Below are positions 12,531-26,738 of a stretch of 64,000 bases of DNA, in pieces. Position 1 is the stretch's first letter. Every line of letters starts with the position of its first letter. Below the pieces are notes generated by a model. It saw nothing but the letters and a program-made list of their open reading frames with translations, was not told where the DNA came from and did no database searches. This stretch comes from Nautilus pompilius (lineage: Eukaryota > Mollusca > Cephalopoda > Nautilida > Nautilidae), in NCBI GenBank assembly GCA_018389105.1, contig JACATO010000589.1:980001-1044000 (forward strand). Direction: 5' to 3'. The position numbers and the translations under genes are program-made.

Positions 12531-12627
12531 TTATATTGTTGGAACAAGCAGGCCACGGAAAATACCAGACATTTTCCCCTCCAAAGATGGTTATGACTAT
12601 TCTTGCATTATTGACTATGTAGGTGAA
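12232..12627 (-). pseudogene. Unassigned minus-strand open frame at the right end of the GC island
   Basis: A stop-free minus-strand frame of about 131 codons runs from 12627 to a stop at 12232-12234, with an internal Met at 12525. It has protein-like composition, with aromatic and charged residues mixed (for example VWYFPWPACSNN, DWVLSFLAIWHPQLFEQG and SQLRSYIAKVMPKLINEDQ). Just past the stop the same register continues as SQEFWRHHPAVTLLDESVQ before another stop, so I suspect a longer coding region broken by point changes. No family was recognised, and a chance open frame in GC-rich DNA is possible. Confidence 0.35.
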
Positions 12628-14714
12628 CTAATTACAAAGGTCATAACAATATGTCTACTGACCTTCAGTGGCACTGATTTCTTACAGTTCTGTCAGTTTG
12701 CTTTGATTTTTGGTCATGTGACAGCATCCCCAGACTAGATCACTTTTCAGTTCAGTGTTGTAATGTTCTCATTGCTTTAACCTTTTTAAACCTTGTTATA
12801 AGTATTATTTGGAAAAGTAACCAAGAACAGAAGTGTCATTTATATGTAGTGTGGAGCTCCTGAGTAATGGATGTGTCTCAAAGATCTTCTAAGATTACTG
12901 AAATAATTAAACCATATAAAGGTTGAACAAATCAGAATTGAAATGTTAATTTTTCGATAATGTCATTATGTTCTTTTTATTATTTTTAAGAGTAATTTTT
13001 CTGTGAAACATTTTAAAATATTGAATAAATAGGAAAACAATTTGTATAATGTTTGGTCCCTTGCATATTTTCAAACTCTTGTCTTGTGTGTGTCAAATAG
13101 TAAAGAGCTGAAATCATTTAATGTAGCACACACGCGTGTAGATATTATGGTATGTGCAAGATGTATCCTCACTGCTTGGATATTGTTTGAGCAAAGAAGC
13201 AATTTTACAGCTTGCACATCCTGTGTGTGATTTGACACCATATTTACGAGACGGCCCTTTCTGTAAGCATATTGTTGAGCTCAGTAAGATTGGCCACCAC
13301 CCAATCAACTGTACAGGCAGAAGATCACACTTCATCGATTTACTTTGCCATTTTGTTTGCTATTTTATTGTCATCATTGAAACAATTAGCTTTCTGCTAA
13401 TTAAAAATTATCTGGTAGTGACCGTTAATTTATATAATACATAAATGCAGAGAAGCCTTTTTATAATAATTTTGCTAATTAAATTAAATTAAATTAACTT
13501 CTGGTAGTTTTTGTTGAATAGAAACAGGTGATAAAAATTGTATGCTGTTTCAGATGTTATGTCTCTTTGATGTAATTTTTTCCGCCTTAAATGTATGTAC
13601 ATCACTTCTCTGTTCTGATTTCAGCATTCATTTTCTTTTTATAAAAAAATCAATTGTTTGATTTAATAACTTTGATAAATTTGTTATATTTATTTTGCTT
13701 AAAATTCTAATTAATGATGCATTTCCTTTTTTTATGAAAAGAATAATAACACTAGTTTTTGAATTAATATATTTACTTTGTAAAATGGGTCATTAATATT
13801 TGTTTCAAACTATTTCCAGATATTTCAAAGAAATATCCAGATGGTTGTTAGATGATTCTTTTGTTTGCATTACTGTAACTCCATTCAACATTGATCTGAG
13901 GTGGCATTCATTATTTCTCATCAGAATGGTCTTTAATCACATTTATTTTTTCATTGAATGATGTAGGTTTGTACTTAGATGAGTGTACTCCATTTAAAAA
14001 CCAACAACCCATGGCTTTTGATAACAATGATATTTATGTGAAGATAAGCCATGAATGATGAGATCACTGAATATGTGAAATTTTAGGATCTCTCTTAAAT
14101 GTGTAACAGTATAGCTAGAAAGCAAAACATTCCTTTTTGTGTTATGTATCTATTGCTAGATGACTGCTATAACTTGTGTACCACTTTTATTGTGCTGCTA
14201 CATTATTAACTACCATCTACTGTAAAATAACAATGGCACATCTTTAATGTGCCTTAGTAGTTAATTAAATATTTTAAAGCTGAATACTTTAATGTGAATA
14301 GATTTTTTATCTGTTATCCTGAGTGCACACTGATGAAAATAACACCGTTACACAAAATGTGCTGTTCTATAAAATGTTTAATTAAGTCATGCATGGCAGA
14401 GAGATTTAGCTTACATTCACAATTCCAAATAATCCTTACATGCATATTCTATTTGTTTATTCGTTTTAACAGAACTAGTTCTGTGTAATAAACTAGGTAC
14501 TTGCATCTACTGGCAGATATGTAAAGACAATTGCTTTTTTTCTCTATCAGGAAACATCCCTTTTAATTAGCTTTCTCTAATTTACATTATATTCCCCTGA
14601 TAACTATGAACAAGGAAGAAGAGAAATATAAAATATCCATCTACTGTTATTAGCTTTGCGTTTGTCCTACTAGTGGCTGCTGAAGATTTATTGTCTTGAT
14701 AAAGGAAAACCAAG
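12628..14714. other. AT-rich upstream flank of the phosphatase gene
   Basis: No coding exon was recognised between the GC island and the signal-peptide exon at 14715. The promoter and 5' untranslated exons of the phosphatase gene may lie here or further left. I see no diagnostic element that would place the transcription start. Confidence 0.4.
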
Positions 14715-14781
14715 ATGATTATCTTTGAATGGATTTTCTGGTTGGTTTTTCTGCCATTGTTGGAGCATACCTTTTCTAAAG
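14715..14781 (+). CDS. Exon 1: signal peptide
   Basis: ATG is followed by a hydrophobic run (IFEWIFWLVFLPLLEHTFSK) and then GTAAAT as donor. Twenty-two codons plus one base place the boundary in phase 1, which matches the G-AA acceptor codon of the first EGF exon. An in-frame upstream start was not seen close by. A 5' untranslated part probably precedes it. Confidence 0.85.
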
Positions 14782-17700
14782 GTAAATTTGCTTTTATATA
14801 TTTTACTTCTAGATTACTTTTAGCAAATTTTCTTGTTTTTTATGACAATGATATGTTTAACTTGCTCATATCAAAGATTGTTATGCAAAATTATAATATT
14901 ATAGAGTTTGGTCTTTTTCAAATTTAAATATTATCATTTGTTTCCTAGTTTTCATCTTGCAAGCTGCCATATTAGTTTTCTCTCTCTTTCTGCCCAAGGC
15001 GATGATATTTGTCTTTGACTTCATTTTTTTACTATTTAGTTTGTCTATTTACATGCTGTTGGCAAAAAAAAATATGGAGGAACTATCTCCAGGTGTGTGA
15101 ACGTGGGATGTGAACCAATTTGAGAGTAAATAATTTAGTTTATAGATGGATCAGGAGCCAACACCAGTGGATCTTTTATTGGGAAAACATTTACATAAAA
15201 GATACCACTTCAAGATTTGACTCAACTAAAATGAGCCTATGAATGAAGGACTACTACTATTCTCTCTCCCTCATCCATAAGTGTGACAAAAATAAAAATT
15301 TTTTTTTTTTTTTCCAGAAAACTAAACAACCCTAATTTTCAGCGCCATCCTAAAATATCCCTAAAACAGTTCTGCTCAATTATCCATATAGTTGCTCATT
15401 GTACAGATGGCAGTTACCCACAATGAAGTTTTGCTAAAGGTTGAGCAGAGAAATAAATCCCCAACTTACCAGAGCATTTCAAAAATATTTTCAGAAAAAT
15501 GCTTTATTTTGTTTAGATCTGGCACAGACCAGACAATAATTGCTTAGGATGGTATCTGCATTTCAGAAGTAAAACCTGCACAGTATTGTTAGCACAACAC
15601 TTGAGTGTTAACTACCAGGTTAACTTTTGGTCAGTAATTGTTTCATTAGGTAGAGCAATGATTTTTCTTTTTTATTGTTGTAGAATGTGAGTCTGGACAT
15701 TTTGGATCAGGCTGTAAACAGGTATGTCATTGCAAGAATAGAGGAAACTGTCATTATCTTACTGGAAAATGTCAGTCTGAAGGATGTGATTTTGGATGGA
15801 CAGGTGACAGCTGTTCCAAAGGTACTGTTGAAGCTTATTATCAACTTATCAAGCAAGGTTTCAGATTATTCTAAATTTTTTAGATTTACTTATTTCTGTG
15901 ACTAAAATTTTGACAATAAACATGAACAGTTGAGTTAGTTTGGAGAATGTGTGGTATCATTCAGCTTGATTTAAAGTTTCAAAATTTCACCTTTTTCTTT
16001 TTATTTGAATGACATATTTTCTGTATGAATCGTTTGACCGTTATATTTACAGTAATATTATCATGAACAGTAGTGAGGGAGTTTGAGAAGCTTTTCTTTA
16101 TTTTGAACAAAGATTTCAGACTGATCCATTGGATCACCTCCATGTTTTCATGAGTTGTTTTGATCAATTAATGGTAAAAAAAAACAAAAAAACCAAGAAT
16201 GTGAAATGTTTCACAAAATCTAATAATATGCAGGTTGATGCAATTTAATTAGATTTGATTTCATGTAAACAGGGAGACATAAAGTGAGTTAATTCTACAG
16301 CCGCTTAAAGACCTAGAAAAATGGTAAACAATGAAGATGTTAACAGATTTGAAAAAAGTGTCAGAAATTCTAAAAATGTAAATTGTAAAATTTGTCAGAT
16401 TTCTTTGAAATTAAGGAACTTTAAGCAGATTTTAAATGAAAATACGAAAATGGAAGGACAATCTCGTACGTGTTTGTAATAGTCTGAGCTTAATTAAAGT
16501 TTACTGTTTAAAGTATATTATAATTTGGAAAACAAAATATAATCCTGGTGAACAAGAAAGTTAATAGAAATCACCACAGCTATGAGGCAGATGATCAGGG
16601 GAAAAACAGCTGGTGGTAGAGAGATTAATAAAACTGTAGCTAGGAAAGTAAGTAAAGGAAATGAAGGTAGAAAGAGTTGTATTTCTACATATAATTCTGT
16701 TCTATTCTTCATGATTCAAAATTTATTTTTCATCTTGTGTAGATGTCTTAGTAATATGAACTTTCTACATCTGTCTTAGTCTAATTTACTACATGGAAAC
16801 ATGCACATATGATCTCACATGCAACATATCAGCAGTAAGTAAAATAAAGCAATTGCCTCAGATCTATGAGATAAAATAATGCAATATATATATTTATTAC
16901 ATGTTAGATATTTTTTTTCAGTTATCGTTTTTAATTTAAATGTTTGTAGTATAATTAACTGTTTTCAATAGTATGTCAACAAACTATAATATATCTAATG
17001 ACAGTTATACGTGGTGCAGTTAGCATAATACAATAGAGTGTTTTATTGTCATATACCATAATATTTTAGATTTAATTAATTTTTTAATATAAGCTGTTTC
17101 ATTTAGAATGTATATATTTCTTCAGTTGTTTTGTATTTAATGGTTATTTCTATTTATTTGCTCTACTTCAGAATGTGAGGACTTCAGATTTGGAGAAAAT
17201 TGTGGGTATTCCTGCAAATGTTTGAATAAGACAGAGGTTTGTCACAAACGTACAGGAGAATGTCCCATCAGTGGCTGGCCATCCTCATACAGAGGAGACA
17301 ATTATCCATCTGGTATTTTGATATTTTTAATAATCAAATAATCTGCTTGATGTTGAAAACAAATTAATTCTTTATGTAATTTTGTTGCTTATTCTTTCCC
17401 ATAAAAAGCAATACTAGTGATTATACAACTGTAGGTAGAAATTTTTTTCTTTTTGTAATTATACAGCTCAGAAGCCAACCTTGGCTTATGCAGCATACCC
17501 CATCCTGAATAGAATTGTTCAATTCTGTCCCTTTTTACTGTTTATTTCATGGCTGAAGGAAAGAATCATTGCCATTACAGCTGTTGACAGTTGTTATCTT
17601 GCCATTAGTTTGCTTAGTGAACAGCCAGAAGAAATCCTGGCTATGAAATAAAAATACAACAAAAAATATCAGCAGCCACATTTTTGTTTAGATGAAATCA

Positions 17701-20700
17701 TGTAAACGTCTGAGATAAGTTTACTAAACTTTTATTTTAGAAGGAAATAACATGTAAACTTTAGGTATTTTAATTTAAGTGCTCATCAAGAGTCATGAGT
17801 GTAAGCTGACTGAGAAACCTGCTGAGTTGGACATGAAGAAATGTTTCTCGTTAGTAATTGTGTAATGTGTGCACGGAGATATTTTACCAAGTGTGGTGCT
17901 GGAGGCTGATATGTGAATATTTTTGTTTTTTTTATATAGTGGATTTTATCTATTTGTTTTTAACTTTTCTTGGCAAATGTGGCTTTTGATATATTTTTCA
18001 ATTTACTGTTTCTCTGATTTTCAATAAAATTTGCAGATTTTTTCTCATTGCTAAGAAAATTAACAACATTTGGAAATGTTCCATCTTGTTTCATCACCAG
18101 TTTTCTAATAACTACTCGTTAACTTACAGCTTGCCAAGATCATTTGTTAGGGGTTCACTGTTTTGACCATTGCTTTTGTGAGAAAAGTGAAGGTTGTACC
18201 CTCGAGGCTGATGTTGCTGACAAAAGGAAATTCTGTGGAAAAGGATGTCTAGCAGGATGGAAAGGAGACTACTGTTCACAAAGTAACTGAGTTTCGGCAG
18301 AACTATTGTTATTTCATGAGATTATAGCTGTTGGTATCAGTCTGCTTAGATCACATCATGTCTTTGGTGGTTACGAAAAGTATCGATCTCCATTAATGGG
18401 AGTTTTCTTTGATTTCTGAGTTTTTCTGAATATCAGATTATCATTTCAGAAAAATTAAGGCATCAAGACCAAATACTTTTATTAATTTTACATTCATTTA
18501 TTTATTTAGACAAAAGGCCACTCTTGTGTCTTTTTTCTTTGAGAGAGAGAAAAAAAACAAAAAACGAAGCATAAGATTTACTGAAATTTGTGAAGGAACT
18601 GTCTATATTCTGGAAGCATTCATAACTAATTCATTCATGGTATAGAGTCAGAAAAATCAAAACTGAATAAAGAAAAATTGATTAAAAAATAACTCATTTA
18701 TTTAGTTGATATCACACATTAGTATCTGGAATTCTGTGAACAAATGACTGTTATAAATGTGGAAAGAAACTGCATTAGTTGACTTTTGTGTGAAGCATTT
18801 GTACAATTTTGACTTACAAACGATGTTAAAATGCATGTTCCTCCTATTTCATTAGACTATAAATCGATGTGATTAGTTCCTGGATTTTCTCCTAATAGAA
18901 TACAAAGATTATTTTTAATGTTTAGAAACAGTTTTGCTACTGTAGACGTGTTGGTGATTAAACATTAGATACACATTAAAGTTGTATATACTTTTTTGGG
19001 GATGTTACACTTATGACCTCAGAGCAACAACTAAAAATAATCAGTTAATTACTTCAATAAATTTAATATCAAGAAGGCAGTGAATCTTTAAAAGAAAGAT
19101 CTATTGTGACATCATTCATAGATGCTGTATTTAATGTTTTTGTCATTCTTTACTGAACATTTCTTTCATTGGGGCTAAAACAGTTTAGTTCAAGATTCTC
19201 AATTTATAAATCTCATTAAAAACACAACAAACATATATTTATGACAAAGGTTATTTCCATAAATCGAATCATGAATTAAAGTTATATAACTTTTCTATTT
19301 TTCACTTTATTGATTTACATTCAACATTTAATAAATTTTTTTTTATTTCCCATGGTATAGGACATTTTGCTGGAAACAAATTTGTATAAACTCTTTCTTA
19401 TTCTGTTTTTATATTTAAAAAATTTAATCTATTTGTTTCAAATTTTTAAAAAGAATGGAATATTTACCGTTATGTGTCGTTAGTTTTAAACATTTCATAG
19501 CTTTACATATTTTATCATCCACGATTTCAAAGTTTTAGAAAAATATGCATTGCTTTTACAATAAATTGTTATTGTGATTCAGTGCATCTGTATTATGTTT
19601 TGTGTACGTAATTTTTACTTAATGATACATTTGTCTACAGATTGCTCTGATTCTGAGTTTGGACACAACTGCAGGTGGACCTGTCACTGTAAGAATGGAG
19701 AAGCTTGTGATGATGTCACTGGCAAATGTAAAAATGGATGTGCAGCTGGTTGGCAACATGACAATTGTACACAAGGTACAGTAAATAGCAATATGTTTAA
19801 ACTATATTTACATTTATTAATACTTGTATCTCTGACGGTTTTGTGTATGCTAAAAAACTGTATTATTTTGATGTAGAATAAAGATACAAAAACAGAAACA
19901 GGATATGAACTGTATTTTTGATGACTTAAAGAAGGATCTTCCACATTCATATTGTTATCCCTACAAATGATTTCATACATAGCACTCCTACTTCTGTCAT
20001 TATAAAATGCTATTAAAAGTAATTGCTTTTCAAGATTGATGCAGGATATTAGTTTTAATTAGGTTTCCTGAATTCTCATTGTATTTTTCTGATGACTCAC
20101 AAGGAAGTAGAATGATTATAAACAAGATAGCTTTTATGACTGCTGATGGTTGATGCTGCGATTTCAGTCTTGTTGAAAAAAAAATAGGAATATTATGATA
20201 TTAATTTTCTCATAATTTTATCTTTTACTATTAAAAGTTACCTTTTTCAACAGTAAACTTGTTTTTACATTTGTTATTTCCATATTACTTTTAACAGATC
20301 TTCATCCATGTTTGTAGTTTAACAATATACAGTTGTCCCCCCGGTATTCGCGGAGGTTACGTTCCTAGAGCACCCCCGAAGAGTGAAAAACCGCGAATAT
20401 TGGACGTGGTCCATAAAAATGCCTATAAATGCCTATAAACGTCAAAATATAACGTAAAATATAATAAAAAAATATATAAGTAAATATATAATAATAATTT
20501 AATAAAAAAATACAACACTCAGAGAAACACTCAGCAAAACACTCGACATAGCTACACGCCAGCATTAAACTGGGATGATGCGGAGTTGCTGGGCTGGATC
20601 TGCCTGAGACAGTGCCTCGTGGGCAGCAGCCAATCAGCAGCAAGGAGAAATGAATAACGCTCTCGGATTGGCTACTTTCAAAACTCCAGCCAATAGTGTT

Positions 20701-23700
20701 TTTTTTATATTGATATTTTGCTGAATTTACGTTAGTATTTATATTACAAAATTAGTAAATTATATTGTTATTAATAATTTAGTGTTAAAAAGCGTGAAAA
20801 AAAAATATATTGCCACGAAAAAAGCCATAAAATATCGCGGAAGATATTTGCGATTCCACAAATATACGAGGGTTTCCACAAACAATTATTAGTTAGGTTC
20901 TAAGGTAAATTCCGCGAATAACCGGGGCCGCGAATGCCGAACCGCGACTACGCGGCAGTCGATTGTATGGACAAACAGCATACATACCATCATCAGTCAG
21001 CCTCACATGCAAATCAACAATATCCCTTTCCATTAAACGGATATTTTACTTAAAAACCATGACTGCAGTAGTATCCTGTAATCCAGTGACACATCAGATG
21101 TTACCAGAGATGAAGGAAAAATCTCTGATTATCACTCTATTTATTCTGATGCTTTATGTGTAGCTGATATACACTGTACATAGTTTGTTTGGTGGTAGGT
21201 CTGCTTATCTATGTGCCGTCACATACCTGGGAAAAGTTTCAATGTATATTTTGGTACAAATGCAAAAATTCTTCCTACTATTTTTGATCATTGTTTGTTT
21301 TATCCATTCATTAATGTTTATTTAGTATTTCTATTTGGTTTAATGAATTGTTGCAGAGTGTAAAGCCTGATTATGTTTATAATTAACTTGTGTCTGTGAT
21401 GAAAGATTTCAAAATTAATGGGAATCATTCAATTTGTACTTCAGAACATTCAGTGTGAAGATGTGAAATCAATTGGTTTGGATGATCTAATGTTCCTAAT
21501 TTCATCCAGTTTTAATGAAAAGATTTAGATTATCTACTGATAATTATTGATGAATAGTAATTCAGATGTTTTGAGGTTGTCAATCACTGAAACTTCATTG
21601 ATTAGTAGTTTGTTAAATATTTTGTTTTCACTGTGATCTTGTGGATGATCCAACTTGCTTTAGCCACTTTAAAAATGAAAAGAAAACCTTGGAAATGAGA
21701 AATGTTTTACAAAAGCTAATATTGTGCACATTAATATGTTTATGTAAATAATGTTGCAGCTAAACTTGGATACAAAACCTGCTGTATATGCTCAAGAATA
21801 TCAACATAAATTTAAAAGCTTAAACAAATTGTATAATCTTGATTCATTGAGAGTTTAAGATATAACATGAAATTTTAAAAAGAAAATTTATAACCTTTTG
21901 TGAGATTAAAGATTATAATGATTATTTGGACATGAGAACATTAGATTGTTTGTAGATGACTACGTCAAAATGAAAATGGAAGAATTGCGTTGTTTATATT
22001 TGTTACCTGATTTTAATTAGGTAAAGTTTATTTTAGCCAATTAAATTGTATTTTGCAACCAAAGTGATGAGAATGGAAGTTTATACGAGAAAAAATAACG
22101 TGTTAGATAGAGAGAATCTTTCTTGCATATGTATAAGTGGACAGTTGCATTATTGTCAGAATGATCTGATTAAAACTGTAAATTCTTCTTTTCTAGTGTG
22201 CTTATTGGAAAGAGACTACTGCTTCATATGGACCTTCTACAGCATTTTTAGTTTTGTTTACTACATGCAGTTTTACACACACACACACACACACTGCAGT
22301 GTATTCAGTATCAATTTGAAGAATGACTCCAATCATATGTAATGATAGGAAAAAATAATTTTTGGTTCAGTATTTTTGCAGATTTTTTTTCCTTTCAATA
22401 ACAGACATTTTTATTGCAGGTAACTTGTACAGGTGTATGTCAACAATCCTCCCAACTCTGTGTAGTTTGCAAAATTATGTACAGAGTATCAATCTTACAT
22501 TCCACAATTTTTTTAAGATTCATTGTTAATTTTTACCTTCATTTACAAAAAGATTTAAACATAAACGTTTTTCTTTTGTATTATGTATAGTTCATCAAAA
22601 TTTTTTAAAATAATTATTTCTATTTATTTGCTCTACTTCAGAATGTGAGGACTTCAGATTTGGAGAAAATTGTGGGTATTCCTGCAAATGTTTGAATAAG
22701 ACAGAGGTTTGTCACAAACGTACAGGAGAATGTCCCATCAGTGGCTGTCCATCCTCATACAGAGGAGACAATTACTCATCTGGTATTTTGGAATTTCTAA
22801 TAATCAAATAATCTGCTTAATGTTGAAAACAAATTAATTCTTTATGTAATTTTGTTGCTTATTCTTTCCCATAAAAAGCAATACTAGTGATTATACAACT
22901 GTAGGTAGAAATTTTTTTCTCTTTGTAATTATACAGCTTGGAAGCCAACCTTGGCTTATGCAGCATACCCCATCCTGAATAGAATTGTTCAATTCTGTCC
23001 CTTTTTACTGTTTATTTCATGGCTGAAGGAAAGAATCACTGCCATTACAGCTGTTGACAGTTGTTATCTTGCCATTAGTTTGCTTAGTGAGCAGCCAGAA
23101 GAAATCCTGGCTATGAAAAAAAATACAACAAAAAATATCAGCAGCCACATTTTTGTTTAGATGAAATCATGTAAAAGTCTGAGATAAGTTTACTAAACTT
23201 TTATTTTAGAAGGAAATAACATGTAAACTTTAGGTATTTTAATTTAAGTGCTCATCAAGAGTCATGAGTGTAAGCTGACTGAGAAACCTGCTGAGTTGGA
23301 CATGAAGAAATGTTTCTCGTTAGTAATTGTGTAATGTGTGCATGCAGATTTTTTACCAAATGTGGTGCTGGAGGCTATATGTGAATATTTTTGTTTTTTA
23401 TATAGTGGATTTTATTTATTTGTTTTTAACTTTTCTTGGCAAATGTGGCTTTTGATATATTTTTCAATTTACTGTTTCTCTGATTTTCAATAAAATTTGC
23501 AGATTTTTTCTCATTGCTAAGAAAATTAACAACATCATTCATAGATGCTGTATTTAATGTTTTTGTCATTCTTTACTGAACATTTCTTTCATTGGGGCTA
23601 AAACAGTTTAGTTCAAGATTCTCAATTTATAAATCTCATTAAAAACACAACAAACATATATTTATGACAAAGGTTATTTCCATAAATCGAATCATGAATT

Positions 23701-26696
23701 AAAGTTATATAACTTTTCTATTTTTCACTTTATTGATTTACATTCAACATTTAATAAATTTTTTTTTATTTCCCATGGTATAGGACATTTTGCTGGAAAA
23801 CAAATTTGTATAAACTCTTTCTTATTCTGTTTTTATATTTAAAAAATTTAATCTATTTGTTTCAAATTTTTAAAAAGAATGGAATATTTACCGTTATGTG
23901 TCGTTAGTTTTAAACATTTCATAGCTTTACATATTTTATCATCCACGATTTCAAAGTTTTAGAAAAATATGCATTGCTTTTACAATAAATTGTTATTGTG
24001 ATTCAGTGCATCTGTATTATGTTTTGTGTACGTAATTTTTACTTAATGATACATTTGTCTACAGATTGCTCTGATTCTGAGTTTGGACACAACTGCAGGT
24101 GGACCTGTCACTGTAAGAATGGAGAAGCTTGTGATGATGTCACTGGCAAATGTAAAAATGGATGTGCAGCTGGTTGGCAACATGACAATTGTACACAAGG
24201 TACAGTAAATAGCAATATGTTTAAACTATATTTACATTTATTAATACTTGTATCTCTGACGGTTTTGTGTATGCTAGAAAAACTGTATTATTTTGATGTA
24301 GAATAAAGATACAAAAACAGAAACAGGGATATGAACTGTATTTTTGATGACTTAAAGAAGGATCTTCCACATTCATATTGTTATCCCTACAAATGATTTC
24401 ATACATAGCACTCCTACTTCTGTCATTATAAAATGCTATTAAAAGTAATTGCTTTTCAAGATTGATGCAGGATATTAGTTTTAATTAGGTTTCCTGAATT
24501 CTCATTGTATTTTTCTGATGACTCACAAGGAAGTAGAATGATTATAAACAAGATAGCTTTTATGACTGCTGATGGTTGATGCTGCGATTTCAGTCTTGTT
24601 GAAAAAAAATAGGAATATTATGATATTAATTTTCTCATAATTTTATCTTTTACTATTAAAAGTTACCTTTTTCAACAGTAAACTTGTTTTTACATTTGTT
24701 ATTTCCATATTACTTTTAACAGATCTTCATCCATGTTTGTAGTTTAACAATATACAGTTGTCCCCCCCCCCCCCCGGTATTCGCGGGGGTTACGTTCCTA
24801 GAGCACCCCCGAAGAGTGAAAAACCGCGAATATTGGACGTGGTCCATAAAAATGCCTATAAATGCCTATAAACGTCAAAATATAACGTAAAATATAATAA
24901 AAAAATATATAAGTAAATATATAATAATAATTTAATAAAAAATACAACACTCAGAGAAACACTCAGCAAAACACTCGACATAGCTACACGCATTAAACTG
25001 GGATGATGCGGAGTTGCTGGGCTGGATCTGCCTGAGACAGTGCCTCGTGGGCAGCAGCCAATCAGCAGCAAGGAGAAATGAATAACGCTCTCGGATTGGC
25101 TACTTTCAAAACTCCAGCCAATAGTGTTTATTTTATATTGATATTTTGCTGAATTTACGTTAGTATTTATATTACAAAATTAGTAAATTATATTGTTATT
25201 AATAATTTAGTGTTAAAAAGCGTGAAAAAAAATATATTGCCACGAAAAAAGCCATAAAATATCGCGGAAGATATTTGCGATTCCACAAATATACGAGGGT
25301 TTCCACAAACAATTATTAGTTAGGTTCTAAGGTAAATTCCGCGAATAACCGGGGCCGCGAATGCCGAACCGCGACTACGCGGCAGTCGATTGTATGGACA
25401 AACAGCATACATACCATCATCAGTCAGCCTCACATGCAAATCAACAATATCCCTTTCCATTAAACGGATATTTTACTTAAAAACCATGACTGCAGTAGTA
25501 TCCTGTAATCCAGTGACACACCAGATGTTACCAGAGATGAAGGAAAAATCTCTGATTATCACTCTATTTATTCTGATGCTTTATGTGTAGCTGATATACA
25601 CTGTACATAGTTTGTTTGGTGGTAGGTCTGCTTATCTATGTGCCGTCACATACCTGGGAAAAGTTTCAATGTATATTTTGGTACAAATGCAAAAATTCTT
25701 CCTACTATTTTTGATCATTGATTTTTTTATCCATTTATTAATGTTTATTTAGTATTTCTATTTGGTTTAATGAATTGTTGCAGAGTGTAAAGCATGATTA
25801 TGTTTATAATTAACTTGTGTCTGTGATGAAAGATTTCAAAATTAATGGGAATCATTCAATTTGTACTTCAGAACATTCAGTGTGAAGATGTGAAATCAAT
25901 TGGTTTGGATGATCTAATGTTCCTAATTTCATCCAGTTTTAATGAAAAGATTTAGATTATCTACTGATAATTATTGATGAATAGTAATTCAGATGTTTTG
26001 AGGTTGTCAATCACTGAAACTTCATTGATTAGTAGTTTGTTAAATATTTTGTTTTCACTGTGATCTTGTGGATGATCCAACTTGCTTTAGCCACTTTAAA
26101 AATGAAAAGAAACCTTGGAAATGAGAAATGTTTTACAAAAGCTAATATTGTGCACATTAATATGTTTATGTAAATAATGTTGCAGCTAAACTTGGATACA
26201 AAACCTGCTGTATATGCACAAGAATATCAACATAAATTTAAAAGCTTAAACAAATTGTATAATCTTGATTCATTGAGAGTTTAAGATATAACATGAAATT
26301 TTAAAAAGAAAATTTATAACCTTTTGTGAAATTAAAGATTATAATGATTATTTGGACATGAGAACATTAGATTGTTTGTAGATGACTACGTCAAAATGAA
26401 AATGGAAGAATTGCGTTGTTTATATTTGTTACCTGATTTTAATTAGGTAAAGTTTATTTTAGCCAATTAAATTGTATTTTGCAACCAAAGTGATGAAAAT
26501 GGATGTTTATACGAGAAAAAATAACGTGTTAGATAGAGAGAATCTTTCTTGCATATGTATAAGTGGACAGTTGCATTATTGTCAGAATGATCTGATTAAA
26601 ACTGTAAATTCTTCTTTTCTAGTGTGCTTATTGGAAAGCGACTACTGCTTCATATGGACCTCCTACAGCATTTTTAGTTTTGTTTACTACATGCAG

Positions 26697-26738
<42 letters not shown>

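Larger units (their letters stand above)
19109..23531. repeat. Tandem duplication unit, copy 1 (about 4.42 kb)
   Basis: The unit starts at the acatcattcatag sequence (19109) and includes EGF exon c, a Tigger-like MITE, an (AC)n tract, EGF exon a' and the intron after it. Nearly every base recurs in copy 2 at an offset of 4423-4425. Differences are mostly single bases and homopolymer or microsatellite lengths, implying a young event. Confidence 0.9.

Noticed and set aside
21355-21372. gcag followed by agtgtaaagc as an EGF exon start
   Set aside because: The phase that would continue an EGF module meets a stop within a few codons (both copies).
22046-22342. 98-codon frame spanning an (AC)n tract as a real small gene
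   Set aside because: It is best explained as a decayed EGF exon plus intron. The frame changes between copies because of the microsatellite.
22951-23160. 69-codon frame after EGF exon a' as an alternative exon
   Set aside because: The equivalent frame after exon a (17,480-17,650) ends earlier by a stop, and it lies in intron sequence without a suitable in-phase acceptor and donor.
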